Shown: positions 1 through 8,809 of the stretch, piece by piece
Numbering within the stretch: the first letter of the stretch is position 1
Layout: each line of letters starts with the position of its first letter
Source of the DNA: Sunxiuqinia sp965230765
Lineage (GTDB): Bacteria > Bacteroidota > Bacteroidia > Bacteroidales > Prolixibacteraceae
NCBI GenBank assembly: GCA_965230765.1
Contig: CBDDLR010000001.1
Coordinates: forward strand, 496,001 to 560,000
Direction: 5' to 3'
DNA: 64,000 bases
Notes under the pieces: model-generated
The model's database searches: none
What the model saw: the letters and a program-made list of their open reading frames with translations, nothing else
What the model was told of the DNA's origin: nothing
Made by a program: the position numbers and the translations under genes

Positions 1-903
1 TCAGGATTCCGTGAGCAAACATCTAACCTAGGACAGATTACCAATGATGGTATTGAGCTAGCAGTAAACGCAACACCAATCAAAACCAGAGATTTTTCAT
101 GGGACTTCATATACATGTTTAACAAAGCAGACATGGTTGTTGATGAATTATCTGAAGAACTAGGTGTTACAGAGTATGTCATTAACGATGCCTATGAAAC
201 AGAGTTTGTTGCTATCCCAGGAGAACAACTGGGAATGTATCGAATTCCAGATTTCAAATATTCACCAGATGGCAGCATCATAGTTGGCGACAACGGACTT
301 CCTGTTGAAGGTGATAAAATTCTTGTTGGTTCTTCAGTCCCTGATTTCAACATGTCATTGACAAACACGTTTTCTTACAAAGGATTCCGCCTATCAGCGT
401 TAGTTGATTTCCAAAAAGGTGGTTACATGTATTCAAACACTGCAGGAGCTACTTTCTGGTCGGGTAACAACGAACAATCAACGACAAACGACAGACGTCC
501 TTATATTGTTCCAAACTCAGTTGTGGAATTAAAAGATGGAGAAGGCAATGTGACTGGTTACGTTGAAAATACAACACCTGTATTTGATAACTGGCATGAA
601 TATTACTCAGCTAACACCAATAAACCAATGGAAAGATCAAGAATTATAGAGAGAACTTACATCAAACTAAGGGAAGTTTCACTTTCCTATCGTTTCAATC
701 AAAAGGTTCTTGATAAAACCTTCTTATCTGCAGCCAATGTTTCAATATATGGCCGTAACCTGTTCTTGTGGACACCAGCAAATAACAGTTATGTCGATCC
801 CGAAACAACAACATGGGATAACGATGTAGAAGGTCTGTTTGGTGAATTTAACGGCGCCCCTGCTGTTAGAACATATGGGATCAAGTTAGATGTAACATTT
901 TAA
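1..903 (+). CDS. SusC/RagA-family TonB-linked outer membrane protein, C-terminal part
   Basis: The frame is open from the first base without a start, so only the last ~300 residues are present; the TonB plug and most of the barrel lie upstream of the window. The family forms the outer-membrane channel that imports oligosaccharides or peptides with a SusD-like lid, powered by TonB. Visible: alternating beta-strand pattern, the segment GRNLFLWTP followed by VDPE, which is typical of the last barrel strands of SusC proteins, and a terminal LDVTF strand ending in Phe, as expected for outer-membrane barrels. A susD-like gene starts 12 bases after the stop, which supports the call. The substrate cannot be told from this piece. 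Confidence 0.92.
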   Translation, partial: SGFREQTSNLGQITNDGIELAVNATPIKTRDFSWDFIYMFNKADMVVDELSEELGVTEYVINDAYETEFVAIPGEQLGMYRIPDFKYSPDGSIIVGDNGLPVEGDKILVGSSVPDFNMSLTNTFSYKGFRLSALVDFQKGGYMYSNTAGATFWSGNNEQSTTNDRRPYIVPNSVVELKDGEGNVTGYVENTTPVFDNWHEYYSANTNKPMERSRIIERTYIKLREVSLSYRFNQKVLDKTFLSAANVSIYGRNLFLWTPANNSYVDPETTTWDNDVEGLFGEFNGAPAVRTYGIKLDVTF

Positions 904-915
904 ATTTAGTACTGT

Positions 916-2430
916 ATGAAAAAAGTATCAATTATATTAGCTTTAATTGTCCTCACATTTTCATCTTGTGATGAATTTCTGGATATTAATGAAAATCCGA
1001 ACTTTCCTCAAGATGTCTCTGATGAGTTGTTGCTAACTGCTTCTCTTGTGTCAACAGCAAATGTTTACGCTGCTGACTGGGGACTGATTGGATCATTCTG
1101 GTCACAGCACTGGGCTCAAAACAATACCTCTTCTCAATATAAAATTTATGAATCATATGCATTAAGTAGCAATACCAATGTCATTGAAAGATCGTATCGT
1201 GAAATGTACGAAGGGGCTCTAAGCGACAATGAAATATACCTTCGCAAGGTTGAAGCCAATGAAAATTGGGGGGCTTATCTAATGGGTGCAGTAATTAAGG
1301 CATTTGGGTTCCAATACCTAGTTGACATGTATGACAATATTCCTTATAAGGAAGCGTTCTTGGGAGCTGAAAACCTTAACCCAGCAATCAATAGTGGAAG
1401 TGAAGTATACGAAGCAATTTATGCATTGTTAAATGATGCACTTTCTAAAGATTTACATGGGTTTGTATCTGAGATTTATGAAGCAAATGACATCATTTTT
1501 GGAGGTCATATTGAAGATTGGGAAGCATTTGCCTATTCTTTAAAATTAAGAATATTACTTCGCCAATATGATGCTAACTCTTCATTTGCTAGTAGTGAAA
1601 TCGCTGCTTTGCTTGCTGATTTAGAAGCTGGAAATATTCATCTGCTTGACAAAGATGTTTCGATAACTAATTTCGAAGATGCTGATAGTAAATCAAATCC
1701 ATTGTATGAATCAGACCAACGTCAGTTAAATACAAGAAACAACATCAGGGCTTGCGCAACGTTCACTTCTTATTTGGAAGCAAATAACGACCCAAGGATT
1801 AGTCATCTATTTAGATCCGTTGCAGGAAATTACTATGGGATGATCCCCGGTTCGTACAACGTACCATCAACTGAATTTGAGGCCCCGAATTTAATCTCAC
1901 GCCCAGTGATTGAACCAACAATGCCTGTATTCTTAATGACTTATGCCGAGTCTGAATTACTGATTGCTGAAGCATATTTAAGAATGGGTAATGTTGCAGA
2001 TGCTCAGGCGTATTATGAAAGTGGAGTAACTGAATCATTTGATAGAATGGGAGCTGATGTTGGTGATTTACTTACAGGGGCTTATGCTTTTCCAACTTCA
2101 GGATTTGATGCTCAACTGGAAGCTATAATTACACAGAAATGGGTTGATGCAGCAGAGGGTGGACGTGGTTTGGAATCACACATTGAAAGAGTAAGAACAG
2201 GTTACCCTCAGGAGTCAGCAATAAGCGATCAAATAGATGAAGGTTATCTTCTTCCAGATAATTACATTCCGGGAACATTAATCTATAGTAAAAAAGGAAC
2301 AACTGGAGGTATTTTCCCTAAAAGGTTTCCTTATCCAGATTCAGAGTTAAATTACAATACGAATGCAGCCGAATATAAATCATTGGCTGACATGGATGTA
2401 ATGCTTTCTAATGTATGGTGGAAAAATTAA
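916..2430 (+). CDS. SusD/RagB-family nutrient-binding lipoprotein
   Basis: This is the surface lipoprotein lid of the SusC channel, which captures the nutrient and closes over the barrel. The 504-residue product begins with a lipoprotein signal ending FSSC (Cys18), followed by DEFLDINENPN, the usual start of the SusD-like_2 group. The body is helical and TPR-like, with a segment AEAYLRMGN near residue 350, and the C-terminus is rich in aromatic residues, as in the family. Length fits (about 480-560). It follows the SusC stop by 12 bases and is co-transcribed. The SusD-like_2 type is often linked to peptides or poorly defined ligands, so the substrate is not predicted. The start is the ATG at 916. 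Confidence 0.93.
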   Translation: MKKVSIILALIVLTFSSCDEFLDINENPNFPQDVSDELLLTASLVSTANVYAADWGLIGSFWSQHWAQNNTSSQYKIYESYALSSNTNVIERSYREMYEGALSDNEIYLRKVEANENWGAYLMGAVIKAFGFQYLVDMYDNIPYKEAFLGAENLNPAINSGSEVYEAIYALLNDALSKDLHGFVSEIYEANDIIFGGHIEDWEAFAYSLKLRILLRQYDANSSFASSEIAALLADLEAGNIHLLDKDVSITNFEDADSKSNPLYESDQRQLNTRNNIRACATFTSYLEANNDPRISHLFRSVAGNYYGMIPGSYNVPSTEFEAPNLISRPVIEPTMPVFLMTYAESELLIAEAYLRMGNVADAQAYYESGVTESFDRMGADVGDLLTGAYAFPTSGFDAQLEAIITQKWVDAAEGGRGLESHIERVRTGYPQESAISDQIDEGYLLPDNYIPGTLIYSKKGTTGGIFPKRFPYPDSELNYNTNAAEYKSLADMDVMLSNVWWKN

Positions 2431-2441
2431 TAAATACAATT

Positions 2442-3128
2442 ATGAGAATATTAAAATATATCACATTAGTAATGTTTCTTGTGGCAATATTTTCTTCTTG
2501 CGAAGTAGATTATGAAAGCCACATTATCAAAGAAACACCTGCTCCTCATCTGGAGCTGATTGGAGGAAACCCTCTTGTACTATTCAAAGGAACTCCATAT
2601 GTTGACCCAGGTATCCATGCAACAATAACTATTAATGGAGAAACAACTGAGTTACCATATACAATCCACAATGAAGTAAACGTTGATGTAACTGGAACCT
2701 ACCGATTAATGTACGAGGTAAGAAACTCTGAAGATATCCCTTTCTATATTAGCAGGCGAATAAGTATCGTAAGTTTTGATGGTTATGATGTATTCGAAAT
2801 CCCCTCTGGAACATATGCAGGTATTCGGGTAAACAGAGGAGCCGGTGGCGATGTACAAATCACTAAACTTGCCCCTGGAGTATATCAGATAAGCGATTTA
2901 TTAGCAGGATACTATGATCAATATGTTGGATATGGCCCAGCCACTGCTGGTCCTGCAATTCTTGTAATAAATGAAGATGGAGTTATCCGTTCCGAACTAG
3001 GTAATACAGAAGCATGGGGAGGGGTATCTGGACAAAACTTTGTATTTGATGCTGCAACCAATAAGCTTTCTTACAAAGCTGTATTTGATGATGGTTTCTC
3101 ATTCGATGTTGAACTAACGCTTAAATAA
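2442..3128 (+). CDS. Surface lipoprotein with an immunoglobulin-like (DUF5011-type) domain
   Basis: Third gene of the SusCD operon; 228 residues from the ATG at 2442. An in-frame start at 2415 exists but lies inside susD and would put nine residues before a perfect lipoprotein signal (MRILKYITLV...FSSC, Cys20), so the later ATG is chosen. Residues ~35-110 resemble the bacterial Ig-like DUF5011 fold: the phrase FKGTPYVDPGIHA and the closing strand of a GTYRLMYEV type are characteristic. The remaining half is a second beta-rich domain. Such proteins are usually accessory glycan- or ligand-binding surface lipoproteins of SusCD loci. No catalytic residues were seen. The exact family of the C-terminal half is uncertain. 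Confidence 0.8.
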   Translation: MRILKYITLVMFLVAIFSSCEVDYESHIIKETPAPHLELIGGNPLVLFKGTPYVDPGIHATITINGETTELPYTIHNEVNVDVTGTYRLMYEVRNSEDIPFYISRRISIVSFDGYDVFEIPSGTYAGIRVNRGAGGDVQITKLAPGVYQISDLLAGYYDQYVGYGPATAGPAILVINEDGVIRSELGNTEAWGGVSGQNFVFDAATNKLSYKAVFDDGFSFDVELTLK

Positions 3129-3136
3129 AATTTATT

Positions 3137-3613
3137 ATGAAGAAATATCTAATATATATATTCGTAATGCTCGGAATTGTTCTCACTTCTTGTGACGAAA
3201 AAGAAGATTACGAGCAAATTAACTCCCAAGTTGTTGACGCAGCTGGTGAATGGTGGATAAAATTTTCAGCAGATGGAGCAGAAGGTCCGTTTGTGAAAGT
3301 ACTAACCTACAATACATCTGCTGATGTAGCTACTGAAATGTGGATATCAGACGGTGGAAACTGGAAAGATGTCCTTGTTAAATGTCCTGTAGATATCAAT
3401 AACCTGACGTTTAGTGGATCGAATCTTGACAATAACAACTCAGATGATGTCATAACGGTGAGCAATGGTCAAATTACCCTCAATGGGGCAACTTCAACTA
3501 CTGGGGTTGTTACTGATGCCATTTCATTCCAAATTCAGTTTAGTAGCGAACCTGGAGTAACTTATCAAGCTTCAGGACACCGCAAAACTGGATTCCTCGA
3601 AGATGAACACTAA
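3137..3613 (+). CDS. Lipid-binding-hydrolase-like (PF12888-type) lipoprotein
   Basis: Last gene of the SusCD operon, 158 residues, starting 8 bases after the previous stop. The signal peptide ends LTSC (Cys19). The mature part carries AAGEWWIKF, a central WISDGGNWKDV and a final GHRKTGF; this order matches the small calycin-like family that Bacteroidota annotations call lipid-binding putative hydrolase. These proteins typically sit beside SusCD and Ig-like lipoproteins, as here. The biochemical role is not established; hydrolase activity is only a family label. A strong terminator follows directly. Confidence 0.72.
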   Translation: MKKYLIYIFVMLGIVLTSCDEKEDYEQINSQVVDAAGEWWIKFSADGAEGPFVKVLTYNTSADVATEMWISDGGNWKDVLVKCPVDINNLTFSGSNLDNNNSDDVITVSNGQITLNGATSTTGVVTDAISFQIQFSSEPGVTYQASGHRKTGFLEDEH

Positions 3614-3635
3614 TAGTTTAATCTTACGATAACTG

Positions 3636-3668
3636 AAAGGGTTGCCAATGGCAACCCTTTTTTTTTTA
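3636..3668 (+). terminator. Rho-independent terminator of the SusCD operon
   Basis: Perfect 11-base stem AAAGGGTTGCC / GGCAACCCTTT with a 3-base loop, followed by a run of T on the plus strand. It closes the susCD operon. The stem could also slow transcription of the convergent gene at 3666-4241, but the U-run on that side is short. Confidence 0.9.
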
Positions 3669-4241
3669 TTGAAGTCTAACTTCCAAAATTTTCACTGGTT
3701 CTTTTAGCATCTGCCCTTCATCCTCTCGAATATGTATCTTTTTAACAACATCCATTCCTTTGATTACCTTCCCAAAGGCTGAAAAACCCTGCCCATCAGG
3801 ATTTCGTTTCCCTGCAAAATCAAGTTCGGGTTGGTCGCCAACACAAATAAAAATCTCAGTAGATGCGGTTCCTGGTCCCATTCGAGCCATCGAGATAACA
3901 CCATTTAAATGTTTAATGCCTGTCATTTCTGTACTTTCATGAACAATTGGTTCATACTTTTCAATTAAACTGTCTTTTAGAAGCCCACCTTGGATCACTT
4001 CAATTTTTACAGGGTTCACTGGTTGATTGTCCATTCGAACTACGCGATAAAAAATCGAATTTTCATAGGCTTTGCCTTTCACATTCTTTAAGAAGTTTTT
4101 TGCGGTTACTGGTGCTTTATCCTCGTAGATTTCAACTTCAATTTTACCCAAATCGGTTACAATTTCAACAACTGGGTTAGTATTGTATTGACAAGAAAAA
4201 CAAACGAATAAGAGTAAAATTGGCAGAAGTAATTTTTTCAT
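3666..4241 (-). CDS. Peptidyl-prolyl cis-trans isomerase, cyclophilin type, lipoprotein
   Basis: Catalyses cis-trans isomerisation of Xaa-Pro bonds; as a lipoprotein (signal ending CFSC, Cys17) it would help fold secreted or outer-membrane proteins in the periplasm. The 191 residues show the cyclophilin order: TDLGKIEVEIYEDKAPVTAKNF near residue 35, FYRVVR (catalytic Arg region), IQGG, GVISMAR, the ST.IFICVGDQPELD strand, and FGKVIKGMDVV near the end. Length is that of a single cyclophilin domain plus signal. It is transcribed alone toward the susCD operon. A 7-base inverted repeat (GTTGATT/AATCAAC, 4247-4269) lies in its leader; its meaning is unknown. Confidence 0.92.
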   Translation of the reverse strand: MKKLLLPILLLFVCFSCQYNTNPVVEIVTDLGKIEVEIYEDKAPVTAKNFLKNVKGKAYENSIFYRVVRMDNQPVNPVKIEVIQGGLLKDSLIEKYEPIVHESTEMTGIKHLNGVISMARMGPGTASTEIFICVGDQPELDFAGKRNPDGQGFSAFGKVIKGMDVVKKIHIREDEGQMLKEPVKILEVRLQ

Positions 4242-4365
4242 TTTTGGTTGATTTAATTAGACAATCAACAAATATAACTGAATAAATTTCAGGCAAATAG
4301 AATAAAATTCACTTTTACTTAACTGCGGCTTAACAAATAATGCTGATTTTCGCCAAATAAATGAA

Positions 4366-5211
4366 GTGCGTATGAATGCGAAAGTGAGGGAATTACCAAT
4401 AGCCGTTATTTCTGATCTCCATTTGGCAACTCACGCCTGCAAGGCAAAACAGCTGCTAAAATACTTAAAATCAATCAATCCCAAGAAGTTGGTATTAAAT
4501 GGTGATATCATAGATTCATGGAGGTTCTCCCGGAATTATTTTCCAAAACAACACTTAAAAGTGGTTCGCCAGTTAATTAAAATGCTGGAAAAAGGTGTTG
4601 AAATTATTTACATCACCGGTAATCACGACGAATTTCTACGTAAGTTAGACCAAAGCCAGATGGGCAATTTAAAGATTGTGAATCAGTTGGTGCTAGAACT
4701 TGATGGTAAGAAAACATGGATTTTTCACGGAGACATATTTGATCACATCATCCACCGGGCCAAATGGCTGGCTAAGTTTGGTGCAGCAATCTACGGATTA
4801 CTGACAATGATAAACAAGTTTCTAAACTTTTTCCTAAGAGTAATTGGACAAAACGATGTCATTATTTACAAAAGCATTAAAAAGAAACTAGTGAAAGACA
4901 AACCCAAAGTATCCAGCTTTGAAAAAGCTGTTGGGCTTGCTGCTTCACGAAAAGATTATCAGACAGTTATTTGTGGTCACACACATGTCCCAAAAGACAA
5001 AACTATTATAAACGAATACGGAACAGTCCGTTATATTAATTGTGGGGATTGGGTTGAACATTTCACCGCCGCAGAATATGAAAACGGGGAGTGGAAGTTG
5101 GTTTATTATAACAATCAGGAAGATGACACAAACCATGAAGATGATCTTTATATTCCTGACAAAAAAGAAGTTTATTCATCTCTTATTAAGGAGTTAGCAT
5201 TACCAAATTGA
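4366..5211 (+). CDS. LpxH-like metallophosphoesterase (UDP-2,3-diacylglucosamine pyrophosphatase family)
   Basis: Calcineurin-like phosphoesterase with all metal motifs: ISDLHLATH at the N-terminus, NGDIIDSW, TGNHDE, and GHTHVP near residue 210. The LpxH family hydrolyses UDP-2,3-diacylglucosamine to lipid X in lipid A synthesis; at 281 residues this one is longer than E. coli LpxH (240) and belongs to the broader LpxH-like group common in Bacteroidota, so the lipid A role is an inference. The upstream GTG (4366) is given; an ATG two codons later (4372) is equally plausible. Its TGA overlaps the TTG start of the next gene, so the two are translationally coupled. Confidence 0.82.
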   Translation: MRMNAKVRELPIAVISDLHLATHACKAKQLLKYLKSINPKKLVLNGDIIDSWRFSRNYFPKQHLKVVRQLIKMLEKGVEIIYITGNHDEFLRKLDQSQMGNLKIVNQLVLELDGKKTWIFHGDIFDHIIHRAKWLAKFGAAIYGLLTMINKFLNFFLRVIGQNDVIIYKSIKKKLVKDKPKVSSFEKAVGLAASRKDYQTVICGHTHVPKDKTIINEYGTVRYINCGDWVEHFTAAEYENGEWKLVYYNNQEDDTNHEDDLYIPDKKEVYSSLIKELALPN

Positions 5212-6197
5212 AAAGATTAAAAGTATTATACGCCATACAAGGGACAGGTAACGGTCATCTGGCCCGATCAACAGAAATAGTTCCTCTACTTAAAGAAATT
5301 GCCGACACAGATGTTTTGGTAAGTGGTATTCAGGGTGACTTAAAAATGCCTTTCAAAATTGACTATCAATTTTACGGTTTAAGTTTCATTTTTGGGAAAA
5401 AAGGTGGAGTTAGCTTAAGCAAAACGTTCTTTAAAATGAAACTTTTTCGTTTGATCCGGGACATTTATAGCCTTCCTGTTCAGGATTATGACTTGGTAAT
5501 TTCTGATTTTGAACCAGTTTCATCCTGGGCATGCAAATTACGCAAGAAAGAATGTATTGGGCTTAGTCATCAAAACGCTGTGCTGCACCCCAAAGCACCA
5601 AAACCTAAATCCACCGATTGGTTTGGGAGGTTTATCCTGAAACAATATGCACCTTCAGCCCAAAATCTGGGCTTTCATTTTCAATCGCTTGATGACAAGA
5701 ACTCAACCCCGGTTATCCGTCCACTTATCCGGGAATCGATCCCAAAAACCAACGGACATTTTACGGTATATCTCCCTGCTTACAGCGATGAGGAAATATT
5801 TGCAAACCTTCATCCATTTGAAGGTGTAAAATGGGACGTATTTTCTAAGCATTGCGACAAACCTCATTCGCATGAAAATATAAACTTTCAACCCGTTTCG
5901 CTTGAAGGTTTTACCAAATCGTTTACCAGTTGTAATGGGATTCTTTGCACAGCTGGTTTTGAAACTCCCGCAGAAGCAATTTTCATGGGGAAGAAACTTT
6001 GTGTTGTTCCCATGAAGAACCAGTACGAACAAGCCTGCAACGCTGCATTTCTTGATCAAATGGGAATTACAGTACTGCCAGAATTAAAAAACAATAGTTC
6101 CAAACTTTCACAATGGATTAATGAAGATAATGTACTACACATCAATTATCCGGATGTAACGCGAGAAATACTTGAAAAGATTGTTTTTTCGGCATAG
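5208..6197 (+). CDS. GT-B-fold glycosyltransferase (Glyco_trans_1_3 / MJ1255-like family)
   Basis: 329 residues. N-terminal YAIQGTGNGHLARS is the nucleotide-sugar-transferase Rossmann start seen in the MJ1255/VC2487 group (related to MurG and UGT enzymes); the C-terminal donor-site part contains CTAGFETPAEAIFMGK and CVVPMKNQYEQ. No signal peptide or membrane helix, so it probably acts at the cytoplasmic face on a lipid acceptor. It starts with TTG inside the TTGA that ends the phosphoesterase gene, a tight pair that suggests one pathway, perhaps modification of a lipid or lipid A precursor. Donor and acceptor are unknown. Confidence 0.8.
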   Translation: MKRLKVLYAIQGTGNGHLARSTEIVPLLKEIADTDVLVSGIQGDLKMPFKIDYQFYGLSFIFGKKGGVSLSKTFFKMKLFRLIRDIYSLPVQDYDLVISDFEPVSSWACKLRKKECIGLSHQNAVLHPKAPKPKSTDWFGRFILKQYAPSAQNLGFHFQSLDDKNSTPVIRPLIRESIPKTNGHFTVYLPAYSDEEIFANLHPFEGVKWDVFSKHCDKPHSHENINFQPVSLEGFTKSFTSCNGILCTAGFETPAEAIFMGKKLCVVPMKNQYEQACNAAFLDQMGITVLPELKNNSSKLSQWINEDNVLHINYPDVTREILEKIVFSA

Positions 6198-6248
6198 TTA
6201 TTGTTTATTCGCAGCGGAGTAAATTATCTTTTTTAAAAAACTGGATAC

Positions 6249-8636
6249 GTGCCCAAGTTACTTGCATCCTTGCTACTTTTGATAGTTACTATCGAATTAT
6301 CAGCTCAGGAAGTTTTTGTTATTGATTCAAAAACCGGAGTTGGAATTGAAGGTGTGCTAATTTTAGCAAAGAACAAAAGCGTTCAAACCGATAAAAAAGG
6401 AAAAGCATCATTAAAAATATTCACTGAAAAGGATGTTATTACACTTCAACATTCATCCTATTTAAAACTGAAGACAAACCTAAAAAAGCTTTGGTCTCAA
6501 AACTATCGTGTTCGGTTGGTTGAAGATCCGGTACGTTTAGATGAGATTGTAATCTCAGCAAACCGGAGGGAACAATCAAAATTGGAAGTCCCAAACAAGA
6601 TTGTGAGTATTCAATCGGAAGAAATTGCTTTTAATAATCCACAAACAGCTGCAGATTTATTGCAATCAAAAGGCGGCATATTCATTCAAAAAAGTCAGAT
6701 GGGTGGTGGCAGTCCGATGATACGTGGGTTCTCAGCAAACCGACTATTGCTGGTAGTTGATGGTATCCGGATGAACAACGCCATTTACAGAAACGGAAAC
6801 CTTCACAATGTAATATCGCTCGATCCGCTTTCAGTTGATCAAACAGAAGTAATTTTTGGCCCAAGTTCAGTCATGTATGGTAGCGATGCGTTGGGAGGGG
6901 TTATCCATTATCGAACGTTGTCACCAAAACTATCGACTTCAGAATTATATAAGAATTCCAGACACATCTTTACCAGGTATTCCAGCGCAAATTTTGAGAA
7001 AACGGTTCATGCAGATTTTAACCTTGGAACTGAAAAATGGGCTTTCCTGACCAGCTTAACTTATTCCGACTTTGATGACCTGTTGATGGGGAAAAATGGA
7101 CCCGATGAATATCTGCGAAACAAATATGTTGCTGCTGGCAAACCTGACCAAATTAGAACCAACTCCAATCGCAGGAAGCAGGTTGAAACGGCTTATTGTC
7201 AATTCAATATTATTCAGAAATTCAGATACCGTCCGAACAATCAGTGGGATATCCAAATGGCTATTCATTATTCCAAAACTTCTGACATCCCAAGGTACGA
7301 CCGTTTAATTCAAACCAAAAATGACGAACCAAAATATGCGGAATGGTACTATGGCCCGCAAACATGGAACATGAATTCGTTGCAAGTCAACCACAATTCT
7401 AAATCCAGGTTTTTCGACAAGTTAAACCTTATTGTTGGCTGGCAACAGTACAAAGAAAGCAGGAATAGCAGAAAACTATACTCTGAAAGTTTGAATGAAC
7501 GAAAGGAAAACCTTGATGTTCTTACGCTCAACCTTGATCTTGATAAAAAAATTGATGAAAATAATTTCCTCTATTATGGGCTTGAAGGAAATTACAATAA
7601 AGTTCATTCAGAAGCAGAAAGCACCAATACTGAAAGCCAGGAAATTCAAAATGCCTCAACGCGGTATCCGGATGGTTCTGAAACATCAAGCATAGCTGCA
7701 TACATCAGTTATAAACTGAGCCTAAACCAACGATTTACACTCCATGCAGGAGGACGGTATACCTTGAGCTGGTTAAAAGGAACGTTTGACAAAGAGTTTT
7801 ACAATTTCCCAGATGATGGGTTTGACAATTTTCATTCGTCGGTAACCGGAAACCTGGGTTTAGTATATCATCCGACACGTTTTTGGCAAATAAACGCAAC
7901 AGCATCTACTGGTTTTCGATCGCCCAATATTGATGATGTAGCCAAGGTTTTTGACTCATCACCGGGTCATCTAGTTGTACCAAATCCTGATTTAAAGCCG
8001 GAATATGCTACAAATTTTGAACTGGGCATCGTTCGAAGTTACACCAATAAAGCCAAGCTGGAATTAAACTTGTTTTATACTTTCCTGAATGATGTAATGG
8101 TTAGGAGGGATCATACGCTAAACGGTGCAGATTCTATTTACTACGACGGCGAGATGAGTAAAATAGAAGCATTGATAAATGCGGATTACGCACATATTTA
8201 TGGTGGCAGTTTTTCTCTGGAATATCTATTCAACCAGAAGTTACGGACACGAAATTCAATTACGCTAAACCTGGGTGAAGATAATGAAGGGTTGCCCGTA
8301 AGGCATGTGGCACCATTGTTTGGTACTTCACACCTAATTTACAACGATGGGGATAAAATACTCGATTTTTATTTGCATTATAATGGCAAATTTTCATTTG
8401 ATGATTTGGCCCCATCAGAACAAGACAAACCTCACATCTACGCAATCGATCAAAATGGCAATCCTTATTCACCTGGTTGGGTGACCTTAAATTTTAAGTC
8501 TTCTTTCAAAATTCAGGACAAATACAGCTTGAATATTGGAATGGAAAATATCTTAAACAACCGCTATCGCCCCTTTTCTTCTGGAGTTGTTTCAGCTGGA
8601 AGGAACTTGATTATTTCAATAAAAGCCAAAATTTAG
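6249..8636 (+). CDS. TonB-dependent receptor, haem/haemoglobin-receptor type, with carboxypeptidase-regulatory-like domain
   Basis: 795-residue outer-membrane receptor starting at GTG 6249, followed by a signal peptide ending near ELSAQ. Residues ~20-95 form a CarboxypepD_reg-like extension (DSKTGVGIEGVLIL), then a plug with PMIRGFSANRLLLVVDG and MYGSDALGGVI, then a 22-strand-type barrel. The barrel contains GFRSPNIDD and PNPDLKPE, which correspond to the FRAP and NPNL boxes of haem/haemoglobin receptors, so haem or a related iron source is the best guess. It ends in a beta strand (IISIKAKI). No Fur box was recognised upstream. Haem specificity is family knowledge, not proven here. Confidence 0.87.
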   Translation: MPKLLASLLLLIVTIELSAQEVFVIDSKTGVGIEGVLILAKNKSVQTDKKGKASLKIFTEKDVITLQHSSYLKLKTNLKKLWSQNYRVRLVEDPVRLDEIVISANRREQSKLEVPNKIVSIQSEEIAFNNPQTAADLLQSKGGIFIQKSQMGGGSPMIRGFSANRLLLVVDGIRMNNAIYRNGNLHNVISLDPLSVDQTEVIFGPSSVMYGSDALGGVIHYRTLSPKLSTSELYKNSRHIFTRYSSANFEKTVHADFNLGTEKWAFLTSLTYSDFDDLLMGKNGPDEYLRNKYVAAGKPDQIRTNSNRRKQVETAYCQFNIIQKFRYRPNNQWDIQMAIHYSKTSDIPRYDRLIQTKNDEPKYAEWYYGPQTWNMNSLQVNHNSKSRFFDKLNLIVGWQQYKESRNSRKLYSESLNERKENLDVLTLNLDLDKKIDENNFLYYGLEGNYNKVHSEAESTNTESQEIQNASTRYPDGSETSSIAAYISYKLSLNQRFTLHAGGRYTLSWLKGTFDKEFYNFPDDGFDNFHSSVTGNLGLVYHPTRFWQINATASTGFRSPNIDDVAKVFDSSPGHLVVPNPDLKPEYATNFELGIVRSYTNKAKLELNLFYTFLNDVMVRRDHTLNGADSIYYDGEMSKIEALINADYAHIYGGSFSLEYLFNQKLRTRNSITLNLGEDNEGLPVRHVAPLFGTSHLIYNDGDKILDFYLHYNGKFSFDDLAPSEQDKPHIYAIDQNGNPYSPGWVTLNFKSSFKIQDKYSLNIGMENILNNRYRPFSSGVVSAGRNLIISIKAKI

Positions 8637-8809
8637 TTTTCTTTTCAAAGGAATTTGAAACTAAAATAGACTTGAAAGGTTTATTTATTTTGAATAACTT
8701 ACAACAAGTTTAATTTTAGTTTAATGAGCTGACTGAATCACTTTTACGAACCTTCCGTATCTTCATTGCATAATGCTAAACTATTTTACCAACCATAAAT
8801 ACATCAAAA

